Shown here: one piece after another, positions 8,271 through 18,123 of the stretch
Position numbering within the stretch: the stretch's first letter is position 1
Layout of the letters: each line of letters opens with the position of its first letter
Source: Ectopseudomonas composti
Lineage (GTDB): Bacteria > Pseudomonadota > Gammaproteobacteria > Pseudomonadales > Pseudomonadaceae
DNA: 64,000 bases
Direction: 5' to 3'
Assembly (NCBI RefSeq): GCF_001567565.1
Contig: NZ_LSSW01000017.1
Span: 1-64,000 of the forward strand
The notes under the pieces: model-generated
The model's database searches: none
What the model saw: only the letters and a program-made list of their open reading frames with translations
What the model was told of the DNA's origin: nothing
Position numbers and translations under genes: made by a program

Positions 8271-9338
8271 TCAGGCTTGTGCAGGTTCTGGCTCGGTACG
8301 CGGCCAGGCGTTGATCACCGCCTTGAACAGCGTTGCCAGCGGGATGGCGAAGAACACGCCCCAGAAGCCCCACAGGCCACCGAACAGCAGCACCGCACAG
8401 ATGATCGCCACCGGGTGCAGGTTGACGGCCTCGGAGAACAGCAGCGGCACCAGCACGTTGCCATCGAGCGCCTGGATAATGCCGTAGACCACCATCAGAT
8501 AGAGGAACTGATCGCTCCAGCCCCACTGGAACAAGCCGATCAGCGCCACCGGCACCGTCACCACCACCGCGCCGATATAGGGCACCACGACCGATAGCCC
8601 GACCAGCAAAGCCAACAGTGCCGCGTAGTTGAGCCCCAGGTAGGCGAAGGCGATGTAGGTGACCACGCCGCAGATGATGATCTCGATGAACTTGCCGCGG
8701 ATGTAGTTGGCGATCTGCTGGTTCATCTCCTGCGCCACCTGGGTGATCAGCGCGCGCTCGCGCGGCAGGTAACTGCGGAACCACTGACCGATCTGTTCGC
8801 GGTCCTTGAGGAAGAAGAACACCAGGATCGGCACCAGCACCAGATAGATCATCACGCTGACCAGCATCGGCAGGCTGGACAGGGAGAACGACAGCGCCCA
8901 CTGGCCAAACTTGCCGGCCTCGCCACGCATGCTGGTGATCAGCTGCACGATCTGCGCATCGGTGATCAGGTTCGGGTAACGCTCCGGCAACAGCAGGAAC
9001 ACCGACTGCCACTCGGCCGCCATACGCGGCAGCTCGTTGAACAGCGTGCTCAGCTGCTGCCACAGCAGTGGCATCAACACCAGCATGAACACCGTCAGGC
9101 CGCCCATGAACAGGGCGAACACCAGCCAGACCGCCAGTACTTGCGGTACTTTCAGGCGCTCCAGACCGTTGACCAGGCCCTGCATGAGAAACGCCAGCAC
9201 CAGGCCAGTCAGCACGGGCGCCAGCATTCCGCCCAGCGTCAGCACCAGCGCAAAGCCCAGCACCAGCAACACGGCCAGCACCACGGCCTGCTCATCGGAG
9301 AAGTAACGGTGCAACCAGTCGCGAATAACCTTGACCAT
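8271..9338 (-). CDS. perM: AI-2E/PerM-family inner-membrane transporter
   Basis: A 355-residue polytopic membrane protein of the AI-2 exporter-like superfamily, with about eight hydrophobic segments, including the first pair AVVLAVLLVLGFALVLTLGG and a C-terminal cluster, and a central soluble part at roughly residues 85-150. The substrate is unknown for most members. The ATG at 9338 has TAAGGA six bases upstream, better than the TTG two codons earlier. Next to the TusA-like gene, as in P. aeruginosa. Confidence 0.85.
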   Translation of the reverse strand: MVKVIRDWLHRYFSDEQAVVLAVLLVLGFALVLTLGGMLAPVLTGLVLAFLMQGLVNGLERLKVPQVLAVWLVFALFMGGLTVFMLVLMPLLWQQLSTLFNELPRMAAEWQSVFLLLPERYPNLITDAQIVQLITSMRGEAGKFGQWALSFSLSSLPMLVSVMIYLVLVPILVFFFLKDREQIGQWFRSYLPRERALITQVAQEMNQQIANYIRGKFIEIIICGVVTYIAFAYLGLNYAALLALLVGLSVVVPYIGAVVVTVPVALIGLFQWGWSDQFLYLMVVYGIIQALDGNVLVPLLFSEAVNLHPVAIICAVLLFGGLWGFWGVFFAIPLATLFKAVINAWPRTEPEPAQA

Positions 9339-9402
9339 CAACAATCCTTAATCTGCAAAAGAGCGGCGCTCTCTATTTTTAGCCTGCGTGATGGGGTACG
9401 GC

Positions 9403-9645
9403 TCAGGCCTTACGCAACCAGTAACGATAAATACCCGCGTCGACCTCTTCATGCAGCAGCGCATGCCCGGCCAGGCTGGCGAAGGCGCGAAAATCGCGCT
9501 GCGAGCCAGCATCGGTGGCGCTGACCTTGAGTACGGCGCCGCTGGCCAGGCGATTGAGCTCGAGCTTGGCTTTGAGCAAGGGCAACGGGCAGTTGAGCCC
9601 GCAGGCGTCGAGTTCGGCATCGAAGGCCGGTACGTCTGTCATCAT
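9403..9645 (-). CDS. TusA-family sulfur carrier protein
   Basis: An 80-residue protein with the family signature CGLNCPLPLLKAK, where Cys19 in the CPxP motif carries the persulfide. TusA-like proteins relay sulfur for tRNA thiolation or molybdenum cofactor work. The syntenic P. aeruginosa protein (PA1006, from memory) is linked to molybdenum homeostasis and nitrate respiration, so this is probably that paralogue rather than tRNA-thiolating TusA itself. AGGAG lies just before two consecutive ATG codons (9645 and 9642), so either can be the start. Confidence 0.88.
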   Translation of the reverse strand: MMTDVPAFDAELDACGLNCPLPLLKAKLELNRLASGAVLKVSATDAGSQRDFRAFASLAGHALLHEEVDAGIYRYWLRKA

Positions 9646-9750
9646 CTACTCCTGATCGGTCGGCTAGGATACCCAAGCCGCCACAACCCTGGCCAGCGTG
9701 GTAGCTGGCCGGCTACAGTAACGCCTTTGCCTCCCGAGAGTCCTGAGTGC

Positions 9751-11184
9751 ATGACTTTTCTGCGCCCTACCCTGCTGACGCTGGCCTGCCTGTTCGCCGC
9801 CCACACGGGTGCCAGTGACCTGCCGTCGCTTGGCGACGCCAGCTCCTCGATCGTCTCGCCCCAGCAAGAACACCAGCTGGGCCGTGCCTGGCTCGGCCTG
9901 CTACGTGGCCAGGTCTCGCAACTGGACGATCCGCAACTCAAGGACTTCGTCGAGTCGAGCGTCTATCGCCTGTCGGAAACCAGCCAGCTACAGGACCGAC
10001 GCCTTGAGTTCATCCTGCTCAACAGCCCGCAACTCAACGCCTTCGCCGCGCCTGGCGGGATCGTCGGGGTCAACGGCGGCCTGTTCCTCTATGCCCAGAC
10101 CGAGGCCGAGTACGCCTCGGTCATGGCGCACGAACTGGCGCACTTGTCGCAGCGCCACTTCGCCCGTGGCGTCGAGGCGCAGCAGCGCATGCAATTGCCG
10201 CTGATGGCCGCAATGCTTGCCGGCATCGTCGCTGCGGCGGCGGGTGCCGGCGACGCCGGTATCGCCACCATCATGTCGACCCAGGCAGCCGCGATTCAGG
10301 AACAGCGGCGTTTCTCCCGCCAGAACGAACAAGAGGCCGACCGCATCGGCCTGGTCAACCTGGAAAAGGCTGGCTATGACCCGCGCGCCATGCCGTCGAT
10401 GTTCGAACGGCTGATGCGCCAGTACCGCTACGACGCCAAGCCGCCGGAGTTCCTGCTGACTCACCCGGTGTCGGAGTCGCGTATCGCCGATACCCGCAAC
10501 CGCGCGGAGCAATACCCGGCCAAGGGCCGCGAAGACAGCCTGCGCTATCAGTTGATGCGCGCCCGCGTGCAGCTGACCTACGAAGAAACGCCGGGCCTCG
10601 CGGCCAAGCGTTTCCGCGCCATGCTCGACGAGAATCCAGGCCTCGATGCTGCGCGCTACGGCCTGGTGCTGGCACAGATGAAAACCGGCCAGCTCGCCGA
10701 AGCCGGTGAAACCCTGGCTCCGCTGCTGGCCAAGGCCCCGGACGACATCACCTACAACCTGGCGCAGATCGAACTGGATATGGCGGCCAATCGTCTGGAT
10801 GCGGCGGAGCGTCGACAGAAGCGCATGTTCACCCTGTACCCGAGCAATTACCCGCTGCAGCAGACCCGTGTCGATCTGCTGCTCAAGCAGCAGCGCATCG
10901 CCGACGCCGAACGCGCCCTGGACGACCTGCTCAAGAGCCGCGACAAGGACCCGGACGTCTGGTACCAGGTTGCCGAGGTGCGTGGCCTGAGCGGCAACAC
11001 CATCGGTCTGCACCAGGCACGTGCGGAATACTTCGCCCTGGTCGGTGATTACAACCAGGCCATCGAGCAGCTGGACTTCGCCAAGCGCCGTGCCAGCAAC
11101 AACTTCCAGCTGGCCTCGCGTATCGATGCGCGTCAGCGCGAACTCGCCGAGGAAAAGCGCCTGGTCGAGCAGATGCTGCGCTGA
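9751..11184 (+). CDS. bepA: periplasmic M48 metalloprotease with TPR domain (BepA/YfgC)
   Basis: A 477-residue periplasmic chaperone/protease for outer-membrane protein assembly. It has a signal peptide (residues 1-21, cleavage near TGA-SDLP), the zinc motif HELAH at 127-131 with a third ligand in EQEADRIG, and a C-terminal half of TPR-like helices. The start at 9751 is chosen because it opens the signal peptide; the frame stays open to 9388 but that part overlaps the divergent TusA gene. It normally trims misfolded LptD and BamA. Confidence 0.93.
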   Translation: MTFLRPTLLTLACLFAAHTGASDLPSLGDASSSIVSPQQEHQLGRAWLGLLRGQVSQLDDPQLKDFVESSVYRLSETSQLQDRRLEFILLNSPQLNAFAAPGGIVGVNGGLFLYAQTEAEYASVMAHELAHLSQRHFARGVEAQQRMQLPLMAAMLAGIVAAAAGAGDAGIATIMSTQAAAIQEQRRFSRQNEQEADRIGLVNLEKAGYDPRAMPSMFERLMRQYRYDAKPPEFLLTHPVSESRIADTRNRAEQYPAKGREDSLRYQLMRARVQLTYEETPGLAAKRFRAMLDENPGLDAARYGLVLAQMKTGQLAEAGETLAPLLAKAPDDITYNLAQIELDMAANRLDAAERRQKRMFTLYPSNYPLQQTRVDLLLKQQRIADAERALDDLLKSRDKDPDVWYQVAEVRGLSGNTIGLHQARAEYFALVGDYNQAIEQLDFAKRRASNNFQLASRIDARQRELAEEKRLVEQMLR

Positions 11185-11244
11185 TCGGGAATGCAGCGAA
11201 TAGCCTGATAGTGGCGGTGTGCACGGCGCACCCTACCTCCCTGA

Positions 11245-11417
11245 TCCCGGATTGCATCCGGGCTTGGGATTTCCGTCTAGCGAGACAGACGACTCGCGGC
11301 GCTACCACCCTCTCCCCCAGCGTGCCCCCAGGGGCGCATATTGCGTAGAACGTGTGTCGTAGCCCGGATGAAATCCGGGGCGCTTTGCGCCTGACCTCGG
11401 ATTGCATCCAGGCTACG
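11245..11417. repeat. REP elements (family B), three copies
   Basis: CCCGGATTGCATCCGGGCTT at 11248-11267 is one copy. GTAGCCCGGATGAAATCCGG from 11359 and the opposing copy ending CATCCAGGCTACG at 11417 form an inverted pair able to fold into one long hairpin. They fill most of the roughly 300-bp gap between the convergent bepA and gdhB; nothing else is seen there besides the terminator. Confidence 0.85.
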
Positions 11418-11446
11418 CGACGGAACATATCCAACTGTATGACATG

Positions 11447-11476
11447 AAAAAGCCCCGCACTTGGCGGGGCTTTTTT
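11447..11476. terminator. terminator of gdhB
   Basis: AAAAAGCCCCGC-ACTTG-GCGGGGCTTTTTT, a perfect stem with A- and T-runs, can stop transcription from both sides between convergent bepA and gdhB. Confidence 0.92.
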
Positions 11477-11491
11477 ATTTCAGCAAACGAC

Positions 11492-14400
11492 TCAGGCGCT
11501 CTGCGCCAGATCCATCAGCTCACGGTTGGCCACGGCATACATGGCGTAGTCGGTGCCGGTGGCCGAACGCAGGTCGGCCAGCATCGCCTTCCAACGGTCA
11601 ACCAGACGCTGATGCTGGTCGAGCCACAGCGCCACGCGCGCCTCGATTTCCTGCGGCCCGTCGACCATCTGCAGAACCGAGACAGTGACCGCCCGCTGCT
11701 GCCAGTCCAGATCGTCGCGGAACGCCTCGCGCGCCAGCGCCTGCCAGTTGTTCTCCACCGGCAGGCTGGTGATCTGCTGCAGATACCAGGACAGTTCCAG
11801 CGCGCCACCCACGGCGAAGTAAGCGGTGGCCACTTCAGTGGCATCCTTGCCGGTGACATCCGCCGCTTCGATGATCGGCAGCAGGGTGTACAGGTGGCCG
11901 GTACCGGCAACCACGCGCGCCAGCTCCTCTGGCGTGCCGGCCTCGACGAAACTCTGATAACGCGCCAGCCACTGCTCACGCGCCGGGCCTTCGAGCAATT
12001 CGTCCAGACGACCGACCAGCGCCTCGATACGCGGCGCGAAATGCGCCACGTCACGCGCAGCGTCCAGCTCGTTGCGGCGGCTGCGCAGGAACCAGCGGGT
12101 GGCACGACGGCCCAGGCGCATGAGTTCGTCCATCAGCTGCAGCTGCAGGTCGGCCGACACCTTGTAGTCCAGCGCCTCGATCTGCGCCCACCAATGCGGC
12201 AGGCGGAACAGGTCACGCACGATCACGTAGGCACCGGCGACATTGGCCGCGCTCATGCCGGTGGACTCCTTCAGGCGCTGCACGAAGGTGATGCCCATGT
12301 GGTTGACCAGATCGTTGGCGATCTGAGTGCTGACGATCTCGCGCTTGAGGCGGTGACGGCGCATGGCATCGCCGAACTTCTCGGTGAGGATGGCCGGGAA
12401 GGCCGTTTCCATCTCGCGGGCCAGGTAGTCGTCATCCGGCACCTGGGACTTGAGCAGCGATTCCTTGAGGTCGATCTTGCTGTAGGAGATCAGCACCGAC
12501 AGCTCCGGCCGGGTCAGGCCCTGGCCGTTGTTGGTACGCTCGTTGAGCTCGTCGTCCGAGGGCAGGAACTCCAGGGCGCGGTCTAGCTTGCCGGCGCTCT
12601 CCAGCGCGCTCATCAGGCGCTTGTACTCGCCGACCCGCTCACGCGCGCGGCGCTCGGCCAGCGACAACGCCTGGGTCTGCTTGTAGTTGTTGCCCAGCAC
12701 CAGCTCGGAAACATCGTCAGTCATCTGCGCCAGCAGCTTGTTGCGCTGCTTCTCGGTCATGTCGCCGCCCGAGACGATCTCACCCAGCAGGATCTTGATG
12801 TTGACCTCGTGGTCGGAGCAGTCCACGCCGCCGGCGTTGTCGATGAAGTCGGTGTTGCTGGCGCCGCCACCCAGGCCGAACTCGACGCGGCCGAGCTGGG
12901 TCATGCCCAGGTTGCCGCCCTCGCCCACCACCTTGGCGCGCAGTTCACGACCGTCCACGCGCAGGGCGTCGTTGGCCTTGTCGCCGACATCAGCGTGGCT
13001 CTCCTTGCTGGATTTCACGTAGGTGCCGATGCCGCCGTTCCACAACAGATCGACCGGTGCCTTGAGCAGTGCATTGAGCAGCTCGGTCGGCGCCAGGCGG
13101 TCGGCAGCGATGTCGAAGCGGGCCTTCATCTGCGGGCTGATGGCGATGCTCTTGGCGCTGCGCAGGAAGATGCCGCCGCCCTCGGAGATCAGCTTGGTGT
13201 CGTAGTCGGCCCAGCTCGAACGCGGCAGCTCGAACAGACGCTTGCGTTCGACGAAGCTCTTGGCCGCATCCGGATTGGGGTCGATGAAGATGTGCATATG
13301 GTTGAAGGCGGCGACCAACTGCAGGCTTTGCGACAGCAGCAGGCCGTTGCCGAACACGTCACCCGCCATGTCGCCGATGCCGATCACCGTGACATTGTCT
13401 TTCTGCACGTCGATGCCGCGCTCACGGAAGTGACGCTGCACCGAAACCCAACCGCCCTTGGCGGTGATGCCCATGCCCTTGTGGTCGTAACCAGCCGAAC
13501 CACCGGAGGCGAACGCATCGCCGAGCCAGAAGCCGTACTCGGCAGCGATGCCGTTGGCGATGTCGGAGAAGGTCGCGGTGCCCTTGTCCGCTGCCACCAC
13601 CAGGTAGGGATCGTCAGCGTCGTGACGTACCACGTTCTGCGGCGGCACCACCTCGCCATCCTTGAGGTTGTCGGTGATGTCGAGCAGGCCACTGATGAAG
13701 ATGCGGTAGCAGGCGATACCCTCGGCCAGCACCTCGTCACGCGAGCCACCGACCGGCATCTTGCGCGGCACGAAGCCACCCTTGGCGCCCATCGGCACGA
13801 TCACCGCGTTCTTCACCTGCTGCGCCTTGACCAGGCCGAGCACTTCGGTGCGGAAGTCTTCCTCGCGATCCGACCAGCGCAGACCACCACGGGCGACGTC
13901 GCCGAAACGCAGGTGCACGCCCTCGACGCGCGGGCTGTAGACGAAGATCTCGAACTTCGGCACCGGCCGCGGGATGTCCGGAATCAGACGTGGGCTGAGT
14001 TTGAAACTGAAGTAGGCCTTGCCCTGACCGCCTTCGCCGTTCTGATAGAAGTTGGTACGCAGGGTAGCCTTGATCAGGTCCAGGTAGCGCCGCAGGATGC
14101 GGTCTTCGTTAAGTACCGCAACGTTGTCCAGCGCGGCGAGAATGGCCTGTTCGAGCTTCTGCTGCTTGTCGTCGAGGTCTTCGGCGCTGAGCTTGCGTGC
14201 CAGGTAGAAACGCGTGCGGAAAAGGCGCACCAGCTCCTTGGCGATGTCGGCATGGTTGACCAGGGTCGCAGCGATGTAGCTCAGCGAGAACCCCAGGCGA
14301 ATCTGCTTGAGATAGCGCGCATAGGCACGCAGCAGCGCCACTTCGCGCCAGGGCATGGCGGCGGTCAGCACCAGGCGGTTGAAGGCATCGCTCTCGGCAT

Positions 14401-16333
14401 CGCCCCCGACGATATGGATGAAGGCATCCTGCAGGGTGTCATTGAGCTGCTGGATGTCCACGTCCAGGCCTTCGGCATAGGTGAAGGCGAAATCGTGAAT
14501 CCAGAACTCGCGGCCATCGGCACGCCGCAATTTGTAGGGGAACTCGCCGAGCACACGCAGCCCGAGGTTCTCCAGAATCGGCATGACATCGGACAGCGGC
14601 AACGGCGCATCGGCGTGATACAGCTTGCAGTGCAGCTGCTGCCCGTTCTGCGCCAGTGGCTGGTAGAAACTCATCACCAGCGGCTTGTCGCTGCTCAGGC
14701 TGAGCAGATGCTGCATGTCGACCACCGCCGAGTGCGGGGCGAAACGCTCGCGGTAACCGGCTGGAAAGCCGTCCGGGAATTCGGCCAGCACGTTGGTGCC
14801 CTGCGCCTCGCCGAAGCCCTCCACCATCAGGCTGGCGTAGTCGTCCTTCCACGAACGGCAGGCCTGGATGACTTCCTTCTCCAGACGCACGGGGTCGATC
14901 TGGGTCTTGTTCTTCGGGTCGACACGCAGGATGAACTGCACGCGCGCCAGCACCGACTCAGAGAAGAAGGTCCAGAACTCGCAGTCGGTGGCCTGCAGAC
15001 GCTCCATCAGCACCTGCTGGATCTTCACTCGGGTTTCGGTGGAGTACACGTCACGCGGCACATAGGCCAGGCAGTAGCAGAAGCGGCCGTAGGGGTCACG
15101 GCGCAGGAACACGCGAATCTTGTTGCGCTCCTGGATCTGCACGATGGACAGCGCCGTGCTGAACAGGTCATCCACCGGTGTCTGGAACAGATCGTCACGC
15201 GGCAGCACTTCCAGTACCTGGGCCAGCTCCTTGCCCAGGTGAGCGCTGCTGTCGAACCCCGAACGCTGCTTGATCACATCCACCTTGCGGCGGATATAGG
15301 GAATGTTCCATACGCTCTCGGCATATACCGCCGAGGTGTACAGCCCCATGAAGCGGCACTCCTTGACCACGTTGCCCTTGGCATCGAGCTCGCGGATGGA
15401 GACGAAATCCGGGTAGGCCGGACGGTGCACGCGGCTCGGAACCGCAGCCTTGGCGAATGACAGCAACTGCGGCTCGCGCAGATAGGCCACCGCCTCCGGC
15501 TCGATGTGCAGCTCCTCGGCCGACAGGCCGGTGCGCAGGCGCCTGGACAGACCGAGCAGGGATTTCTCGTCGTAGACCATGCTGCCGCCATCGGCGGTTG
15601 GCGCGACGGTGAACTCCTCGTAGCCGAGGAAGGTGAAATGGTTGTCCAGCAACCAGTTCAGGTAAATCTTGATTTCATCCAGCTCGGCCTTGTCCACCTT
15701 CAGTTTGGCGCGATCGAGCCAGGCCAGCAGTTCGCGCGCCTTGGCCTTCATTGGCTGGAAGTCGGCGACGCTCATGCGCACGTCACCGAAGACTTCGTTA
15801 ATGGACTTCTCCAGGGTTTTCAGCTCGGCAGCGCTGGAGCAGCGATCGATTTCCAGAAACATCAGCGCTTCCTGCAACACGCCTTCGCCCTGAGTGCCGC
15901 GCGGCAGGATTTCCAGCAGCTGGCCGTTCTTGTCGCGACGCACACTGAACACGCTGTTCTGCAGGGTATGGATGCTGTAACCGTGACGGTTCAGCTCCAT
16001 GCGCACGGAGTCGACCAAAAACGGGATGTCGCCATGCAGGATTTCCACCGCGGTGTGGGTGGACTGCCAGCCGTGCTTTTCGTAATCGGGGTTGAAGGTG
16101 CGTACTTGCGGGCTGGCGTGATCGAATTGCTCCAGCATGCGCCAGGCCGACAGCGTGCAACCGACCAGGTCGGACAGGCGCCGCTGGGTCAACTCTTCGA
16201 GGGCGATGATGCCGAAGAACTGTTCGGCGAAAAGGGCTACCTGTGGCAGCGCCTGCTCACTCACGTGCTGTGCCAGGGCTGCTTGCAGTTGGTGCTGGAA
16301 GTCAGCTTTGCTGGCCGCCGTAAAGAACGCCAT
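11492..16333 (-). CDS. gdhB: NAD-specific glutamate dehydrogenase, 180-kDa class
   Basis: A 1613-residue enzyme that deaminates glutamate to 2-oxoglutarate with NAD, mainly catabolic. The length fits the large GDH of pseudomonads (about 1620). Long N-terminal ACT-like regulatory segments come first; the catalytic core in the second half includes FGDVARGGLRWSDR, KGGFVPRK and the NAD-domain stretch IGIGDMAGDVFGNG. The ATG at 16333 begins MAFFTAASKADFQ. It is upstream of an accessory block of 5-oxoproline/TRAP genes, whose predicted product is glutamate. Its antisense strand carries a long open frame that is only a codon-bias shadow. Confidence 0.96.
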   Translation of the reverse strand: MAFFTAASKADFQHQLQAALAQHVSEQALPQVALFAEQFFGIIALEELTQRRLSDLVGCTLSAWRMLEQFDHASPQVRTFNPDYEKHGWQSTHTAVEILHGDIPFLVDSVRMELNRHGYSIHTLQNSVFSVRRDKNGQLLEILPRGTQGEGVLQEALMFLEIDRCSSAAELKTLEKSINEVFGDVRMSVADFQPMKAKARELLAWLDRAKLKVDKAELDEIKIYLNWLLDNHFTFLGYEEFTVAPTADGGSMVYDEKSLLGLSRRLRTGLSAEELHIEPEAVAYLREPQLLSFAKAAVPSRVHRPAYPDFVSIRELDAKGNVVKECRFMGLYTSAVYAESVWNIPYIRRKVDVIKQRSGFDSSAHLGKELAQVLEVLPRDDLFQTPVDDLFSTALSIVQIQERNKIRVFLRRDPYGRFCYCLAYVPRDVYSTETRVKIQQVLMERLQATDCEFWTFFSESVLARVQFILRVDPKNKTQIDPVRLEKEVIQACRSWKDDYASLMVEGFGEAQGTNVLAEFPDGFPAGYRERFAPHSAVVDMQHLLSLSSDKPLVMSFYQPLAQNGQQLHCKLYHADAPLPLSDVMPILENLGLRVLGEFPYKLRRADGREFWIHDFAFTYAEGLDVDIQQLNDTLQDAFIHIVGGDAESDAFNRLVLTAAMPWREVALLRAYARYLKQIRLGFSLSYIAATLVNHADIAKELVRLFRTRFYLARKLSAEDLDDKQQKLEQAILAALDNVAVLNEDRILRRYLDLIKATLRTNFYQNGEGGQGKAYFSFKLSPRLIPDIPRPVPKFEIFVYSPRVEGVHLRFGDVARGGLRWSDREEDFRTEVLGLVKAQQVKNAVIVPMGAKGGFVPRKMPVGGSRDEVLAEGIACYRIFISGLLDITDNLKDGEVVPPQNVVRHDADDPYLVVAADKGTATFSDIANGIAAEYGFWLGDAFASGGSAGYDHKGMGITAKGGWVSVQRHFRERGIDVQKDNVTVIGIGDMAGDVFGNGLLLSQSLQLVAAFNHMHIFIDPNPDAAKSFVERKRLFELPRSSWADYDTKLISEGGGIFLRSAKSIAISPQMKARFDIAADRLAPTELLNALLKAPVDLLWNGGIGTYVKSSKESHADVGDKANDALRVDGRELRAKVVGEGGNLGMTQLGRVEFGLGGGASNTDFIDNAGGVDCSDHEVNIKILLGEIVSGGDMTEKQRNKLLAQMTDDVSELVLGNNYKQTQALSLAERRARERVGEYKRLMSALESAGKLDRALEFLPSDDELNERTNNGQGLTRPELSVLISYSKIDLKESLLKSQVPDDDYLAREMETAFPAILTEKFGDAMRRHRLKREIVSTQIANDLVNHMGITFVQRLKESTGMSAANVAGAYVIVRDLFRLPHWWAQIEALDYKVSADLQLQLMDELMRLGRRATRWFLRSRRNELDAARDVAHFAPRIEALVGRLDELLEGPAREQWLARYQSFVEAGTPEELARVVAGTGHLYTLLPIIEAADVTGKDATEVATAYFAVGGALELSWYLQQITSLPVENNWQALAREAFRDDLDWQQRAVTVSVLQMVDGPQEIEARVALWLDQHQRLVDRWKAMLADLRSATGTDYAMYAVANRELMDLAQSA

Positions 16334-16394
16334 GGTTTTGCTCCATTGGGCTGATGGTTCGACAGGAGGTCTGAATCGCTGCCGCTGGGTATTA

Positions 16395-16536
16395 GCAGGC
16401 TGTTGAAAAACTACCTACGTTGCCATTGCTGCGTTAAAAACAGGCTCAAAATGCTCATTTACAACTCGTAAACTGCGCTTTTTCGCCTGTTTTTGCCTTG
16501 CACTGGCTGCCTCGTCTACGTTTTTCAACGGCCTGC
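16395..16536. repeat. 142-bp imperfect palindromic element (MITE-like)
   Basis: It begins GCAGGCTGTTGAAAAAC and ends GTTTTTCAACGGCCTGC, near-perfect terminal inverted repeats. An inner pair, AAAAACAGGC near 16437 and GCCTGTTTTT near 16487, is also inverted, so the whole unit can fold. No ORF inside is convincing. I recall very similar elements at many sites in Pseudomonas genomes. It lies 5' of gdhB, at the point where the accessory block begins. Confidence 0.8.
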
Positions 16537-16717
16537 TCGTTCAACGTTAGTCCATGAAGCGACAATGACACTTGCGAGTCGCATGCGGACCGGCGTGAGG
16601 GAGCGACCGACGGGTCACATATAGCCGTTGAGCTTAACGAGGGACGCCCCATGACCGCTTGCGACGCTGCGACATTTTCTTTCAATGCTGCACCGACACG
16701 GTGCAAAGGGAAAAGAA
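16537..16717. other. non-coding stretch between the palindromic element and dctM
   Basis: No gene, repeat or clear promoter was recognised here; short frames lack ribosome binding sites. Confidence 0.5.
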
Positions 16718-16753
16718 CCACGGCCCGCCACCGGAGAAGGGAACGGGCCGTGG
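16718..16753 (-). terminator. terminator of the dctPQM operon
   Basis: On the minus strand CCACGGCCCG pairs with CGGGCCGTGG and is followed by TTCTTTT, directly after dctM. Confidence 0.85.
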
Positions 16754-16760
16754 AGAGACC

Positions 16761-18077
16761 TCAGGCCCCACGCATGGCCTCCGGAAGGCCGAGGACGATC
16801 TGCGGAAACACCGTGATCAGCACCGCTGCCAGGACCAGCAGCATGAAGAACGGAAAGCTGGCTCGCGCCACCGCGCCGAGGTTGCGCCCGGTGAGGTTCT
16901 GGATGACGAACAGGTTGAAGCCCACCGGCGGCGTGATCTGCGCCATCTCCACCACCAGGATGACGAAGATGCCGAACCACAGCAGATCGATTCCAGCGGC
17001 CTGAACCGCCGGCAGAATCACTGCGGTGGTCAGCAGGATGATGGAGATACCATCGAGGAAGCAGCCCAGCGCGATGAAGAACAGCGTCAACGCCAGCAGC
17101 AACAGATAGGGCGACAGCTGCTTGGCGATGATCCAGTCAGCCAGCGCGGCCGGCAGTCCGGTGAAGCTCATGGCCGAGGTCAGGTACGCCGCACCGAGCA
17201 GGATGAAGAAGATCATGCACGAGGTGCACACCGCGCCCATCAGGCTGGCCATGAAGGTTTCCCGGGTCAGCGCGCCGGAGCACAACGCGATCAGCAGCGC
17301 ACCGACCACCCCTACGGCAGCGGCCTCGGTGGCCGTGGCGACGCCGCCATAGATCGAACCGATCACCGCGATGATCAGGCCCAGCACCGGAATCAGCAGC
17401 TTGGCCCGACGCAGCTTCACCATAAACGGCAGACGCTCGCCCTCCTCCGGCAGCTTGCTGCGATTGCAAGCTGCCCAAAGCATCAAATAGCCGCTGAAGA
17501 TCGCCAGCAGCAGCAGGCCCGGCAGAATGCCGGCAATGAACAGTCGCGAGATCGACACCTGCGCTGCCACACCGTAAACGATCATCATGATCGACGGCGG
17601 AATAAGTAGGCCGAGCGTGCCGGCACCGGCCAGCGAGCCCATGGCGATGGACTCGGGGTAGCCGCGCGACTTCAGCTCCGGCAGGGAAATGCGACCGATG
17701 GTGGCGGCGGTGGCAGCGGAAGAACCGCTGACCGCCGCGAACATGCCGCAGCCGAACACGTTGACGTGCAGCAGCCGCCCAGGCAGCCCACGCATCCAGG
17801 GCGCCAGACCGTTGAACATGTCTTCGGAAAGACGCGTGCGATAGAGAATCTCGCCCATCCAGATGAACAGCGGCAGCGCCGTCAGTGTCCAACTGGCACT
17901 GGAAGCCCAACTGGTGGAAGCGAGGATCGAGCCGGCCGGCGCACCGCCGAACAGCTCCATGCCGATGATGCCGACGCCAAGCAACGACAGGGCAACCCAG
18001 ACGCCGCCGCCAAGCAGAACGAACAGCGCCAGCAGCAGGGTGATTGTAATAATTGTGTAGTCCACGGGTTCACTCAC
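16761..18077 (-). CDS. dctM: TRAP transporter large permease subunit (DctM type)
   Basis: A 438-residue polytopic inner-membrane protein (about 12 hydrophobic segments), the sodium-coupled translocation subunit of a tripartite TRAP transporter. Typical family strings are ISLPELKSRGYP, IGSLAGAGTLGLLIPPS-like (here MGSLAGAGTLGLLIPPS) and ITPPVGFNLFVIQ near the C-terminus. The start is a GTG at 18077 with no strong Shine-Dalgarno; translation may couple to dctQ, 46 bases upstream. Works with the DctQ and DctP proteins encoded just upstream. Confidence 0.95.
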   Translation of the reverse strand: MSEPVDYTIITITLLLALFVLLGGGVWVALSLLGVGIIGMELFGGAPAGSILASTSWASSASWTLTALPLFIWMGEILYRTRLSEDMFNGLAPWMRGLPGRLLHVNVFGCGMFAAVSGSSAATAATIGRISLPELKSRGYPESIAMGSLAGAGTLGLLIPPSIMMIVYGVAAQVSISRLFIAGILPGLLLLAIFSGYLMLWAACNRSKLPEEGERLPFMVKLRRAKLLIPVLGLIIAVIGSIYGGVATATEAAAVGVVGALLIALCSGALTRETFMASLMGAVCTSCMIFFILLGAAYLTSAMSFTGLPAALADWIIAKQLSPYLLLLALTLFFIALGCFLDGISIILLTTAVILPAVQAAGIDLLWFGIFVILVVEMAQITPPVGFNLFVIQNLTGRNLGAVARASFPFFMLLVLAAVLITVFPQIVLGLPEAMRGA

Positions 18078-18123
18078 GAATGCAGTGCGGCGATGGCCGC
18101 AATTAGGGGTCGAGCCCGCAGGC

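Noticed and set aside
12809..15460. 883-codon open frame on the plus strand across gdhB
   Set aside because: It is antisense to a clearly conserved enzyme, has no ribosome binding site and a composition typical of the complement of high-GC coding DNA.
16395..16536. Palindromic element read as the gdhB transcription terminator or an IS
   Set aside because: It lies upstream of gdhB, not downstream, and carries no transposase frame.
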